From an uncultured Luteitalea sp. (lineage in GTDB: Bacteria; Acidobacteriota; Vicinamibacteria; Vicinamibacterales; Vicinamibacteraceae): a DNA stretch of 64,000 nucleotides. Numbering within the stretch: the first letter of the stretch is position 1; every line of letters begins with the position of its first letter. Below, piece by piece: positions 26,806-34,917 of this stretch. The stretch covers positions 310,001-374,000 of the forward strand of contig CAKTDA010000001.1 in assembly GCA_934541105.1 (NCBI GenBank). The letters run 5' to 3'. Both the position numbers and the translations under genes were made by a program. The notes under the pieces were generated by a model. The model saw only the letters and a list, made by a program, of their open reading frames with translations, made no database searches and was not told where the DNA came from.

Positions 26806-27972
26806 TCAGGATCGAGATCGTCCTACTGACGCCAGTCGCTCCCAGAGGGCCTGTTCCAGCCGCTCCACAAGCAGATCCCAATCGTGCGCGCGCGCCACGT
26901 CCTGACGCGCGGCGACGCACTCCGGGGCCATGGCAGACGGCGAGAGAGCTCGGGCCAACGCCGAATCCCAACCCTGCCCTGGCGGGACGACCTCTGCCAC
27001 GTCTGCAAACGGCGCGATCGACGGTAGCCGTGTGGCCACCACAGGCTTGCCCGCCGCCAGGGATTCGTGCAGCTTCAGCGGATAGATGCAGCGGGTATAG
27101 GCATTGTCCACGTACGGCAGCAGGCACACATCGAGGTGCTGGACGTAGTCGGGAAGCACCGCAGCCGGACGTCCGCCGAGGAAATGGACGTGTGGAAGCG
27201 CCGCCATCCGGTCGAGGGCGGGCTGCAACTCAGGGTGCGGGCTCGTCGGCCCGATGAAGACGAACGAGCACGACCGCGTGCGGTCCACCAGCGACTCGAG
27301 CATGCCCCAGTCGAGGTGCCGCTTCAGCCACCCGACGTATCCCACGCGGGGGCCCGGGATCGCGGCGAGGTCCGAGGGCACCGCGCGCGGCGTCGAGAAG
27401 GCGGCAAAGTCCACCCCGTTGGGCAGCATCATCGTATGAGGGTTGAACTCCCCCTTGCGACGCATGAGCTCCGGCGAGTGGATGAGCACGAGGTCGGCCC
27501 GTCGCAGCAACTCGACTTCGCGCACGCTCGGCGCGTCGGTCGTCGCGGAGAACGAGTACTCGTCGTTCACGTGATAGACGCTGAGGTCGTGCGGCACGAG
27601 GTCGATCGCCCTCCCGAACTGCGGGCGCCAGATGTACAGCACCACGCGGTCCACTCCGCGGTCGGCGAGTTGTCGGCGCGCCTGCGCGAGCCGACGCGCG
27701 AAGAGCGCATCGCGCAGCCATGATGGACGATGGACGTGCGGCCACCACGTCGCTGACCTGTGAACCGCCACGTCCGGCGCGCCGGGAGCCGGGCTCGACG
27801 CGGCGCCGCGCGGTCCGCGTCGGAGCGCCTCACGCCACGTCGGGGGCGGCGTGACCCAGACGAGCGGATGCCGACGCGCGATCCGGGATGCAATCTGGTG
27901 CCGGCCCGTCCAGATCTCGTCCCAGCCGGACGGGACGAGCATGAGGATGCCGACCGATGGTGCTGCGGTCAC
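26806..27972 (-). CDS. GT-B glycosyltransferase
   Basis: 388 aa. N-terminus GILMLVPSGWDEIWTGRHQI, then VDRVVLYIWRPQFGRAIDLV and the acceptor-side motif YHVNDEYSFSA, as in EPS GT1/GT4-like enzymes that begin with a 'poor N-terminal Rossmann' domain. The donor half has RVGYVGWLKRHLDWGML, FIGPTSPHPELQ, VHFLGGRPAAVLPDYVQHLD and the donor-site segment YTRCIYPLKLHESLAAGKPV. The start is GTG 27972. The gene is divergent from the beta-helix gene with only about 75 bp between start codons. Donor sugar unknown. Confidence 0.83.
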   Translation of the reverse strand: MTAAPSVGILMLVPSGWDEIWTGRHQIASRIARRHPLVWVTPPPTWREALRRGPRGAASSPAPGAPDVAVHRSATWWPHVHRPSWLRDALFARRLAQARRQLADRGVDRVVLYIWRPQFGRAIDLVPHDLSVYHVNDEYSFSATTDAPSVREVELLRRADLVLIHSPELMRRKGEFNPHTMMLPNGVDFAAFSTPRAVPSDLAAIPGPRVGYVGWLKRHLDWGMLESLVDRTRSCSFVFIGPTSPHPELQPALDRMAALPHVHFLGGRPAAVLPDYVQHLDVCLLPYVDNAYTRCIYPLKLHESLAAGKPVVATRLPSIAPFADVAEVVPPGQGWDSALARALSPSAMAPECVAARQDVARAHDWDLLVERLEQALWERLASVGRSRS

Positions 27973-28031
27973 CTGCGAGCGCCGGTCGATGCGTGGCCCG
28001 GCCCCGTGCCGGCTCCTGCCCAGGTGCGCGG

Positions 28032-28040
28032 TGCTAGCAT
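28032..28040 (+). promoter_or_regulatory. Extended -10-like box for leaderless beta-helix gene
   Basis: TGC-TAGCAT forms an extended -10-like element whose last base lies seven bases before ATG 28048, so transcription would start at or next to the start codon. The same geometry (TGC-TAACAT, seven bases, ATG) precedes the PaaK-like gene at 32588. No convincing -35 box is seen. Confidence 0.45.
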
Positions 28041-28047
28041 GAGGCCC

Positions 28048-29445
28048 ATGATGACACAGGGGCGGCTCGTCACGACGCTCGCCGCGCTGCTGTCCCTGAT
28101 CGCCGTTCCACGCGCGTTCATCGCGTCGTCCATTGACGCACAGCCGGCTGGAGCGCAGGTCCTGCGAGTGGACGCCAACCCCGCAACAAGACCGTCGGGC
28201 GCGTTCTCGTCCGTACGCGAGGCACTCGCCGTGGCCCGGCCCGGCGACACGATTCGACTGGCGCCCGGCACCTACCGCGAGCGCATCGAGACCGTCCGCG
28301 GGGGCCTGCCGCAGGCACCCATCACCATTGCCGGAGCGGCAGCGGCGCGACCGCTACTGCAGGTGCCCGGCCGTGTTGCCACCATCTCCCACCCGTACGT
28401 CCGGCTCGAACAGCTCGTGCTCGACGGAGAGTTCGGTCCGGACGACGCCGTCAGGGTGGGCCACGGGGCCGACAACCTCGTCTTCAAGGGTGTCGAGGTC
28501 AGGCGCAGCGGCCGCGACTGCATCGACATGGGACGCCCCTCGAACGTGTTGATCGAAGACGCCCTCATCCACTCCTGCCTCAATGCTGCTGGCGGGCGCA
28601 CAGACGCGCACGGCATCGTGGCCGGCGCCGTGCAGGGCCTGACGATCCGCCGCACCGACGTACACACGTTCTCGGGCGACGCCGTGCAGCTCGATCCCTC
28701 ACGCTCGGCGCCAGGCTGGACCGACGTGCGTATCGAGTCGTGCCGCTTCTGGCTGGCGCCGCTCGCCGAGCCGACGAATGGCTTCGCGGCCGGTACCGTG
28801 CCCGGCGAGAACGCCCTCGACACGAAGACGCCGACAAGCGGCACGCGGGCGCGCATCACCGTCGTGGACACCATCGCATCGGGCTTCGGAGGCGGGCTCA
28901 TCAGGAACCAGGCCGCCTTCAACATCAAGGAACGCGTCGACGCCATCGTCGATCGAGTCACCGTCAGCGATTCCGACATCGGCTTCCGCGTCCGCGGCAC
29001 TGGCGATCGCGGCGCCGCGGTGACGATCCGCAACGTCGTCGTGCACGACGTGGCAACGGTCGTCCGCTACGAGGACGACATCGATCCGCTGCGCGTCCAC
29101 CACATGACGGTCGGCAGCGGCGTCGGCCGTGTCTTCGAGCGCGCATCGTCGCCGGCCACGACCGTGGACGTGCGCAACCTCCTCGTGCTCGGCAAGGCGC
29201 TGCCCGCCGAGGCCGCCGGTCGCGGGCTTGCCGTCGATGCCCGTGCGTTCAAGGACGCCGCGCGGCACGACTACCGCCTCGCCGCGGGCAGCCCCGCCAT
29301 CGACAAGGCCACGCCGATCGACGACGTCGGGCCGGACCGGGACGGCACGCCGCGCCCGCACGGCGGCAAGGCCGATGTCGGCGCGTACGAATACTGCGGC
29401 ACCTGCGCGCCCGCCGTGCCCGGCCGGCTGCGCATGCATCAGTAA
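28048..29445 (+). CDS. Secreted right-handed beta-helix protein with choice-of-anchor Q-like C-terminus
   Basis: About 465 aa. A signal peptide (GRLVTTLAALLSLIAVPRAF) is followed by a parallel beta-helix: AREALAVARPGDTIRLAPGTYRE-type opening near residue 50, then repeated short turns rich in V-x-I and N (NLVFKGVEVRRSG, VLIEDALIHSC, LTIRRTDVHTFSGDAV). The C-terminus AAGSPAIDKATPID with DVGAYEY matches the end of choice-of-anchor Q/beta-helix surface proteins. Such folds bind or cleave polysaccharides; no lyase residues can be assigned. ATG 28048 is chosen from the -10-like spacing; 28039 and 28051 are alternatives. It may be a secreted EPS-binding or processing protein. Confidence 0.75.
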   Translation: MMTQGRLVTTLAALLSLIAVPRAFIASSIDAQPAGAQVLRVDANPATRPSGAFSSVREALAVARPGDTIRLAPGTYRERIETVRGGLPQAPITIAGAAAARPLLQVPGRVATISHPYVRLEQLVLDGEFGPDDAVRVGHGADNLVFKGVEVRRSGRDCIDMGRPSNVLIEDALIHSCLNAAGGRTDAHGIVAGAVQGLTIRRTDVHTFSGDAVQLDPSRSAPGWTDVRIESCRFWLAPLAEPTNGFAAGTVPGENALDTKTPTSGTRARITVVDTIASGFGGGLIRNQAAFNIKERVDAIVDRVTVSDSDIGFRVRGTGDRGAAVTIRNVVVHDVATVVRYEDDIDPLRVHHMTVGSGVGRVFERASSPATTVDVRNLLVLGKALPAEAAGRGLAVDARAFKDAARHDYRLAAGSPAIDKATPIDDVGPDRDGTPRPHGGKADVGAYEYCGTCAPAVPGRLRMHQ

Positions 29446-29474
29446 GCATCCGCCTGCGCGACGCGCGGGAGGAG

Positions 29475-30602
29475 TCAGCCGGGGCTCTGGTTGCGTTGCA
29501 GCCCGAGCACCGGGGCGAGAGGCGTGACGTCCCCGAACTTCGGCGGGTCCCACCGGGCGTTGCCCTCGACGCAGACTGGACCACGGGGCGTCACCGCGAT
29601 GTCCCACCCGATCGCGCGCATCGGCAGGAAGCCGAGCGCGAGTTCCGTCGCCAGGCGGCGCACGTCGTCCCACAAGGGCAGCACCCGTCCTTCGAGTACC
29701 GCGCCGGTTGTCGGATGCGACGGCACGACCTCCACGCCATGGTCGGTGACGGTCATGAGCGCGCCGAGCGTTCCGGTCCGCACGTCGATCGGGCACAGCA
29801 GGTTCCCTGTGCGTCCGCTGTTGTGGTTGTCCACGCGGTTGTCGCCCCCGATCGGCTTGAGGTACGCCATGAGCACGTCCACCGTCCCGTCGGGCTGCAC
29901 GCAGGTGATGACGCGCGACGTCTGCAGGCCGCGGCTCGGGCACAGCGCCTGCAGGTCCGCGTGGTTCTCGAGGCACTCCTGGACCACGAACGACGTGTAT
30001 CGCCCGTCGGTCCGAAGGCGGCGGTAGAGATCAGATGCCGAGAACGCGGGGTCGCGCCTGTCGATGAACAGGATGCCCTCGCCGTACACCCCGCGACTGG
30101 GCTTCACCACGAACTCCTCCGGACAGGACTGCTCGAAGAAGGCTGCCCAGTCGGATTCGCCGACGAGCGGCCGGTCCGGCCACGCCACGCCCGACGCGCC
30201 CTCGAGGAACACGGCAAGGAACCGCGGCACGGGCAGGCCCGACCGCGTGCAGTACGCGTAGAAGAGTGCCTTGTCCTCGGTGAGTTCCTGGAACGACGGA
30301 TCGTTCAGCGCCCGCTGCCTCGCGACGAGCCGGCTCTTGCTGACATAGCGCCGCTCGACGCCCTCCGGACGCCGGAGCAGACCGAGCCGCGCCGCTTCGT
30401 CGGGAAGGAAGCCGTGACGCGCATACAGCGCGTAGCTGGCGCGCAGGAGGCCGAGGTAGTCGCCCGGTCCCCCGGTGGCCGCCTTCAGAGACTCACGGTG
30501 CGCGAGACGCGCGAGCTTCCACCGCCACCGCAGATCGTGTCCGACCCCTCCCATCCCCATGGCTCCTCTTCCGCCTGGCCGCGATGCCGGTGCGCGGCTC
30601 AT
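29475..30602 (-). CDS. Sugar-transfer-associated ATP-grasp protein
   Basis: 375 aa, same family as the protein at 4-1158: DKALFYAYCTRSGLPVPR near residue 125, ATP-binding EEFVVKPSRGVYGEGILF near residue 180, VVQECLENHADL, TSRVITCVQPDGTVDVLMAY, and the terminal VCVEGNARWDPPKFGD. It probably joins a carboxylate to an amine on an EPS precursor. ATG 30602 overlaps the upstream GNAT stop as ATGA. An internal ATG at 30560 has a purine-rich AGAGGAG just upstream and could be used instead. It belongs to a four-gene activation/modification group (ATP-grasp, GNAT, PaaK-like, PP-loop). Confidence 0.8.
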   Translation of the reverse strand: MSRAPASRPGGRGAMGMGGVGHDLRWRWKLARLAHRESLKAATGGPGDYLGLLRASYALYARHGFLPDEAARLGLLRRPEGVERRYVSKSRLVARQRALNDPSFQELTEDKALFYAYCTRSGLPVPRFLAVFLEGASGVAWPDRPLVGESDWAAFFEQSCPEEFVVKPSRGVYGEGILFIDRRDPAFSASDLYRRLRTDGRYTSFVVQECLENHADLQALCPSRGLQTSRVITCVQPDGTVDVLMAYLKPIGGDNRVDNHNSGRTGNLLCPIDVRTGTLGALMTVTDHGVEVVPSHPTTGAVLEGRVLPLWDDVRRLATELALGFLPMRAIGWDIAVTPRGPVCVEGNARWDPPKFGDVTPLAPVLGLQRNQSPG

Positions 30603-31168
30603 CGACGCGGCGGGTCCCCGCGATACCGCGACACGACAGGCCGATGCCAGATGACGAGGCGATCGAGGGTCCCGATCTGGACGCAGCCGTGGCGCAGCAG
30701 CATCCGCTGGCTCGCGACGTTGTAATCCGCCGTCCACGCGATGTTGCTGACCGAGCCATACGCGCGCACGGCCTCTGCCACGAGTTGGCGGTGCAAGGCT
30801 CCGCCGAGGCCTGCACCGCGGAACGCCGGGGCCACGAACAGCGCCGTGATGGCCATCTCACCGGGATACAGACGCACGCCGCCGAAGCGTTCCGGCCGCT
30901 CGCGCGCCGCGACGAGAAATGCATGCCCCGCGAACTGCCCGTCCGTCAAGGCGAACCAGCCTGGCACCCCACGCGCCACGAGCGCGCGCAGTGGATCCAC
31001 CTGGTGACGTTGCCTCACCCCACCGAGCATGTCGAGCAGTGCCTCGCTCGCCGGCTGCAGGTCGAACCCGCGCGACGCGACCGCGTCGAGGCCATCGGCC
31101 GACACCGGCGCCTTGTACACGAAGAGGCGCTCGATCTTCGGGAGGCGCCTGACGATCGCAGTCACCAC
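30599..31168 (-). CDS. GNAT-family N-acetyltransferase
   Basis: About 189 aa single GNAT domain: MAITALFVAPAFRGAGLGGAL (motif A, RGAGLGG) near residue 110, and YNVASQRMLLRHGC near the end. I use the GTG at 31168, two bases after the upstream stop; GTG 31165 or TTG 31186 (17-bp overlap) are also possible. Probably acts on an amino-sugar or amino-acid group of the EPS, given its place between PaaK-like and ATP-grasp genes. Confidence 0.78.
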   Translation of the reverse strand: MVTAIVRRLPKIERLFVYKAPVSADGLDAVASRGFDLQPASEALLDMLGGVRQRHQVDPLRALVARGVPGWFALTDGQFAGHAFLVAARERPERFGGVRLYPGEMAITALFVAPAFRGAGLGGALHRQLVAEAVRAYGSVSNIAWTADYNVASQRMLLRHGCVQIGTLDRLVIWHRPVVSRYRGDPPRR

Positions 31169-31169
31169 G

Positions 31170-32588
31170 TCAGGCCGGATCGGCAACCGGTGCTGTCGCC
31201 GGCGCCGTGATGTCGTCGTACACGGAGAGATCGAGGTGCTGCACGAGCAGCGGCCGCTTGCCGCGCGCCGTGCGCTCGATGGCGTCGACGTACGCGATCT
31301 CCGCGCGGAGCCCGTCGCCGAACTTCTCTCGGAGGTTCTGCAGCACCGCCCGCTCGTCGGCGTCGGAATACCCCGGGTTGCGTACGATCTTCAGCGTGAC
31401 CACACCCGGGGCGTCCTGCACGAACTGGAACTGCTCCACTGCGGCAGACGCCTTCGGGATGTCCACCACGGTGATCGACACCAGTCGGCCGTCTGCGAGC
31501 ACGGCGTAGCTCCGGCTGCGGCCTCCGACGATGCGCATCCGCGGCAGTGTCCGGCCACAGGCACAGGGCTCGGTCAGGGGTTCAGCCATGTCGCCGGTGC
31601 GATAGCGCAGCAGCGGCATCGCCAGGTTGTGGAGCGGGGTCACGACCAGTTCGTGGGCGCCGTCCTCGGCTGTCGTCGGGGTCGGTTCGAACTCGACGAC
31701 ACCGAACTCCGACACGATGTGGAGCCCGTCGTGCTCGGCACAATCGCACGCGTTGACCGCACGCTCCTCCGTCCCGTACCAGTCGAAGACGCCGCAGCCG
31801 AAGTAGTCGCCAATCAACTGCCGCTGCCACGGGAGCACGCTCTCGGACTGGAGGAAGACGGCCTTGAGCGGCGAGGCCTGCAGTCCACGCTGCCGCGACA
31901 GCACCACGAACCGCTCGGCCGACGAGGGAAACGCCATCAGGAATTGCGGAGGATGCCTGCGCAGCGCCTCGTGCATGGCGCCAATCGTGTCGGCGTGCAG
32001 ATCGTAGGTGGAAAGGGCCAGCGACCGCCGGCGCGGGTCGTACGCGAACAGCCGGCGCGTCGGCGTGGTCGCGTTCGACAGCGTCGATGCAAGCAGCGTC
32101 GCACGGCTGTCGCCGTACTCGCACCCGCCCCAGCGGAACTGCCGCCAGTGATAGGCATCGTTGTCGAACGGCAGCAGCGACTTCAGCACCGCGACCTTCA
32201 GCGGCCTGCCTGTGGTGCCGCTCGTGGATTTCCAGACGACGTCGCGATCGGGCACCGCGTTCGACCTGAACGCGTCAGGCGTGGCGCGCAGTTGGTCCTT
32301 CGTCACGAATGGCAGCTTCGCGAGGTCGGCAACCGACGTGACGTCCTGCGGACCGAGTCCGCGTTCGTCGAACACCCGCCGGTAGTGCGGAACGTGCGCA
32401 TGCGCGTGCGCCACCAGCGCGGCGACACGCGCATCCTGGTACTGGCGCATCTGCTCCGGCGTCCAGTACTGGCTGGCGTCGAGGCGCGCCGAGAGCCGGT
32501 AGAACTCACGGCCCCGGTAGACGTGGCGCGGCACGACGCTGGCAAGCGCCTGGGCGATGCGTCTTGCCGCGCTCGGGTACGAAGACAT
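31170..32588 (-). CDS. PaaK/CapK-like adenylate-forming enzyme
   Basis: 472 aa, ANL-like fold of the phenylacetate-CoA ligase/CapK branch. The ATP-binding loop KSTSGTTGRPLK is near residue 117, then the A5-like DWYGTEERAVNACDC near residue 270, LLRYRTGDMAEPL near residue 325 and a cysteine group CDC/CAC that may bind zinc. Relatives in capsule and EPS loci adenylate an unknown carboxylate. ATG 32588 is preceded by TGC-TAACAT seven bases away, suggesting a leaderless mRNA and a promoter for this gene and the two downstream. No carrier protein is nearby. Confidence 0.82.
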   Translation of the reverse strand: MSSYPSAARRIAQALASVVPRHVYRGREFYRLSARLDASQYWTPEQMRQYQDARVAALVAHAHAHVPHYRRVFDERGLGPQDVTSVADLAKLPFVTKDQLRATPDAFRSNAVPDRDVVWKSTSGTTGRPLKVAVLKSLLPFDNDAYHWRQFRWGGCEYGDSRATLLASTLSNATTPTRRLFAYDPRRRSLALSTYDLHADTIGAMHEALRRHPPQFLMAFPSSAERFVVLSRQRGLQASPLKAVFLQSESVLPWQRQLIGDYFGCGVFDWYGTEERAVNACDCAEHDGLHIVSEFGVVEFEPTPTTAEDGAHELVVTPLHNLAMPLLRYRTGDMAEPLTEPCACGRTLPRMRIVGGRSRSYAVLADGRLVSITVVDIPKASAAVEQFQFVQDAPGVVTLKIVRNPGYSDADERAVLQNLREKFGDGLRAEIAYVDAIERTARGKRPLLVQHLDLSVYDDITAPATAPVADPA

Positions 32589-32595
32589 CGGGAGA

Positions 32596-32604
32596 ATGTT
32601 AGCA
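32596..32604 (-). promoter_or_regulatory. Extended -10-like box for the PaaK-like gene
   Basis: On the minus strand TGC-TAACAT ends seven bases before ATG 32588. Spacing and sequence mirror the box at 28032-28040. It would give a transcript beginning at the start codon. No -35 match is visible. Confidence 0.45.
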
Positions 32605-32633
32605 ACTCACGGGGCTGCCGCCGGCCTCACGCC

Positions 32634-33389
32634 TCACGATGCCGTCTCCGGTTCGTGTTCGCGCCGCCATTCCCGCACGCGCCGCTCGACCGACAGGGCG
32701 TGCCGCAGGCGCGCGCGCCGCGGCAGGCGATAGGCCATCCCCGCCTTCATGACCTGCTCGCAGGGCGAGCACTTACCGCAGGCCGCGTCCCCGACCGGAT
32801 AGTGGCAGAACCACGCCTTCTCGAGGATGTCCCGATAGCCGCCATGTGACGCACGCGCGCCCATCTCCTGCTTGCTCCAGTCGAGCACCGGGAACTGCAT
32901 GCCGCCGAACACCATCCCCACCTCGGTGCCACGATGGGCCTCCGCGACCTGGTAGATGTGTGGACCGGCAGGCTCCAGCATCTCGCGCATCACGACGTGG
33001 GGTCGGCAGTCCCGCTCGAGACAGAGCTCGAGCGGGCCGTGCGCCGGTTCCGTCCGCACATAGCGGGCGATGTAGTCGTATTGCGGCCCGAGGAAGCCAC
33101 CCGTCCGGCTGCGACGCAGCGCGTCGGTGACATCGGGGACTTCCGGGATTCGGCTGATGTCGACGAACGTCGTGGGCCGCAGGCGCGCATCGAAGGAGGC
33201 ATTGCGGTGACGCGCACGCGCGCTGATGGTGTCCATCGCGCGCACCTCGTGGCGCAACGAACGGCGCAGCGGGTTGACGAAGTACACCGGCGCCACGATG
33301 TCGTCGCTCTCGAACAGCAACTGCAGGATGCGGAACGACGAATCCCATCCGCCCGTCCAGAGCACATGCCGCATCGTCGCCGTGGCCAT
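32634..33389 (-). CDS. QueC-like PP-loop ATPase family protein
   Basis: 251 aa. The PP-loop motif VLWTGGWDSSFR sits at residues 9-20 and a C-terminal zinc-type cluster CGKCSPCEQVMKAG near residue 218, the arrangement of 7-cyano-7-deazaguanine synthase-like enzymes. The middle region (YDYIARYVRTEPAHG, GMVFGGMQFPV) is not typical QueC. No other queuosine gene is nearby, and it lies inside an EPS/exosortase locus, so it may adenylate a different substrate. ATG 33389 is chosen just after the upstream stop; GTG 33392 is an alternative. Confidence 0.65.
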   Translation of the reverse strand: MATATMRHVLWTGGWDSSFRILQLLFESDDIVAPVYFVNPLRRSLRHEVRAMDTISARARHRNASFDARLRPTTFVDISRIPEVPDVTDALRRSRTGGFLGPQYDYIARYVRTEPAHGPLELCLERDCRPHVVMREMLEPAGPHIYQVAEAHRGTEVGMVFGGMQFPVLDWSKQEMGARASHGGYRDILEKAWFCHYPVGDAACGKCSPCEQVMKAGMAYRLPRRARLRHALSVERRVREWRREHEPETAS

Positions 33390-33402
33390 CACGCGCAGCA
33401 GC

Positions 33403-34038
33403 CTACTGCTCCTGCTGCTGCAATGCGAGCACAGCCGCGACGACACTCTCCACGGCCCGGCTTTGCGCGAATGCCCCGTCGGCGGGCGCACCGCTCCGCT
33501 GCTCGGCGAACACGAGTGTCATCGGCCGGCGGCCGAGCAACAGCAGGTCCGGCGCGACCGTCAGCTGGAACAGCAGGGGGCGCGCGATGGTGCTGCCGCG
33601 ATAGAGCAAGGCATAGGCGGCGATGCCGTCGCGCCCTTCCGACGGCGGCAGCACGTGCACGTCGATCGGCCCTGCACCGGTCGGCACCGTCACGAGTTCG
33701 GCAGCCGTGTAGTCGGCCTCGCTCACGGCGAGTTCCGGATGGTGGTAGAGCCGCTTCATGTCGTACGAGCGGACCATGAGCACCGTCACCGGGGGCTCGC
33801 CGATGCCGGTGTACTCGCGCTCGGCCCAGTCGTCGCTGTCGAACTCACGCTTGATCGTCGTGGCGCGGCGGTTCGTGACGAGCGACGGACGGCCATCGAG
33901 CACCTCGGGCAGCACGTCGACGACGGGCGGCCGCTCGGCGACGTTCCCGCGCACGTACGACGTGACGACGGTCGGCACCAGGGCCACGGCGAGCAGGACC
34001 AGCGTGGGTGTGAGGTACCGCGACGAGAGCACGCTCAT
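33403..34038 (-). CDS. epsI: EpsI-family protein, exosortase-associated
   Basis: 211 aa. N-terminal membrane anchor LTPTLVLLAVALVPTVVTSY, then PPVVDVLPEVLDGRP and a periplasmic domain like EpsI/DUF3485. The usual HSPxxCLPG-like block is changed here to HHPELAVSEADY and lacks the Cys. EpsI is found fused to or beside exosortase in EPS-type (XrtA-like) systems; its molecular role is not settled. ATG 34038 overlaps the exosortase stop as ATGA, so the two are co-translated. Confidence 0.72.
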   Translation of the reverse strand: MSVLSSRYLTPTLVLLAVALVPTVVTSYVRGNVAERPPVVDVLPEVLDGRPSLVTNRRATTIKREFDSDDWAEREYTGIGEPPVTVLMVRSYDMKRLYHHPELAVSEADYTAAELVTVPTGAGPIDVHVLPPSEGRDGIAAYALLYRGSTIARPLLFQLTVAPDLLLLGRRPMTLVFAEQRSGAPADGAFAQSRAVESVVAAVLALQQQEQ

Positions 34039-34916
34039 GGCGCAGGAGACGCGGCGACTCCGGATGCCGGCCGGGCCGGAGGTGGCGAGCCGATCCAGAA
34101 GATGAGCGGGAGCGCCAGCAGGAACGTGAGGATGCCCGACAGTTCGTGCGCCGACGTCTCGAGGATGCCGTCGCCATACCAGCGCACGAGCATCACGAGG
34201 AGCGCCACGCGCAGGATGTTCGCGCCAATCGCAATCGGCGCCGCGGCGAGCAGCACGGCCACGCGGCGCCACGGCACCGGGCAGAAGTACGCCGTGAGGC
34301 AGGCGACGGTGACCGCGGCGTAGAGCGTCGAGAACCCGCTGCACGCATCGGCGACGAAGAGCCGCGACTCGCCGCTGTGCAGCGTGAGGTTGTCGAGGAA
34401 GATCGGCACGCCCAGCAGCGACAGGAACTCGGCGACGCCATCGGCGGTGAGATAGCGCAGCGCCAGGTGCACGCGTTCGGTGACGCCGAGCGGAATCGGC
34501 AGCATGAACGCGAGGAACAGCAGCGGGAACAGGATGACCCGCGTGCGGCTCGGGCCGAGGAACAGCAACGAGAGTCCCGGCAGGGCGAGCACGATGGACG
34601 CCGCCGACAACAACTGCGTGTGCATCGCGACGTCGAACACGTGCAGCAACAGCGCCGGGACGAGCCAGGCAAAGCCCCACGCACTGCCAGGCTCGGCCGG
34701 CCCCTCGTAGCGGATCAACTCGTCGCGCACGAAGTAGGCCACCGCGAACGGGATGAGCATCCCGTGCGCGTTGTGCCACACGCTCATCGTCCACCGCTCC
34801 CACAGCCAGGCGACCGTCGGCGCGTAGAGCACCGCAAGCGCCGCGAGGACGAGCCAGAGCCGTGGGTCGAACCGACTGCGTGCCGGCGCGCCCGCCGGCA
34901 CCGTGAGCGTGCTCAT
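34035..34916 (-). CDS. Exosortase (EpsH-like transpeptidase)
   Basis: 293 aa polytopic inner-membrane protein with about eight helices. The catalytic triad of exosortases is visible: Cys in VADACSGFSTLYA near residue 191, Arg in ANILRVALLV near residue 235 and His in SAHELSGIL near residue 257. It recognises the C-terminal PEP-CTERM signal of exported proteins, cleaves it and probably transfers the protein to a surface anchor. A substrate is encoded at 37947-38666. The start ATG 34916 follows the TPR gene stop by one base; EpsI follows in ATGA overlap. The neighbours (EpsI, PrsT, EPS genes, TIGR03006-like deacetylase) suggest the XrtA type. Confidence 0.9.
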   Translation of the reverse strand: MSTLTVPAGAPARSRFDPRLWLVLAALAVLYAPTVAWLWERWTMSVWHNAHGMLIPFAVAYFVRDELIRYEGPAEPGSAWGFAWLVPALLLHVFDVAMHTQLLSAASIVLALPGLSLLFLGPSRTRVILFPLLFLAFMLPIPLGVTERVHLALRYLTADGVAEFLSLLGVPIFLDNLTLHSGESRLFVADACSGFSTLYAAVTVACLTAYFCPVPWRRVAVLLAAAPIAIGANILRVALLVMLVRWYGDGILETSAHELSGILTFLLALPLIFWIGSPPPARPASGVAASPAP

Positions 34917-34917
34917 C

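Noticed and set aside
32634..33389. True QueC (queuosine synthesis)
   Set aside because: PP-loop and Cys cluster fit, but the middle region is atypical and no queD/queE/queF is nearby, so I keep only the family-level call.
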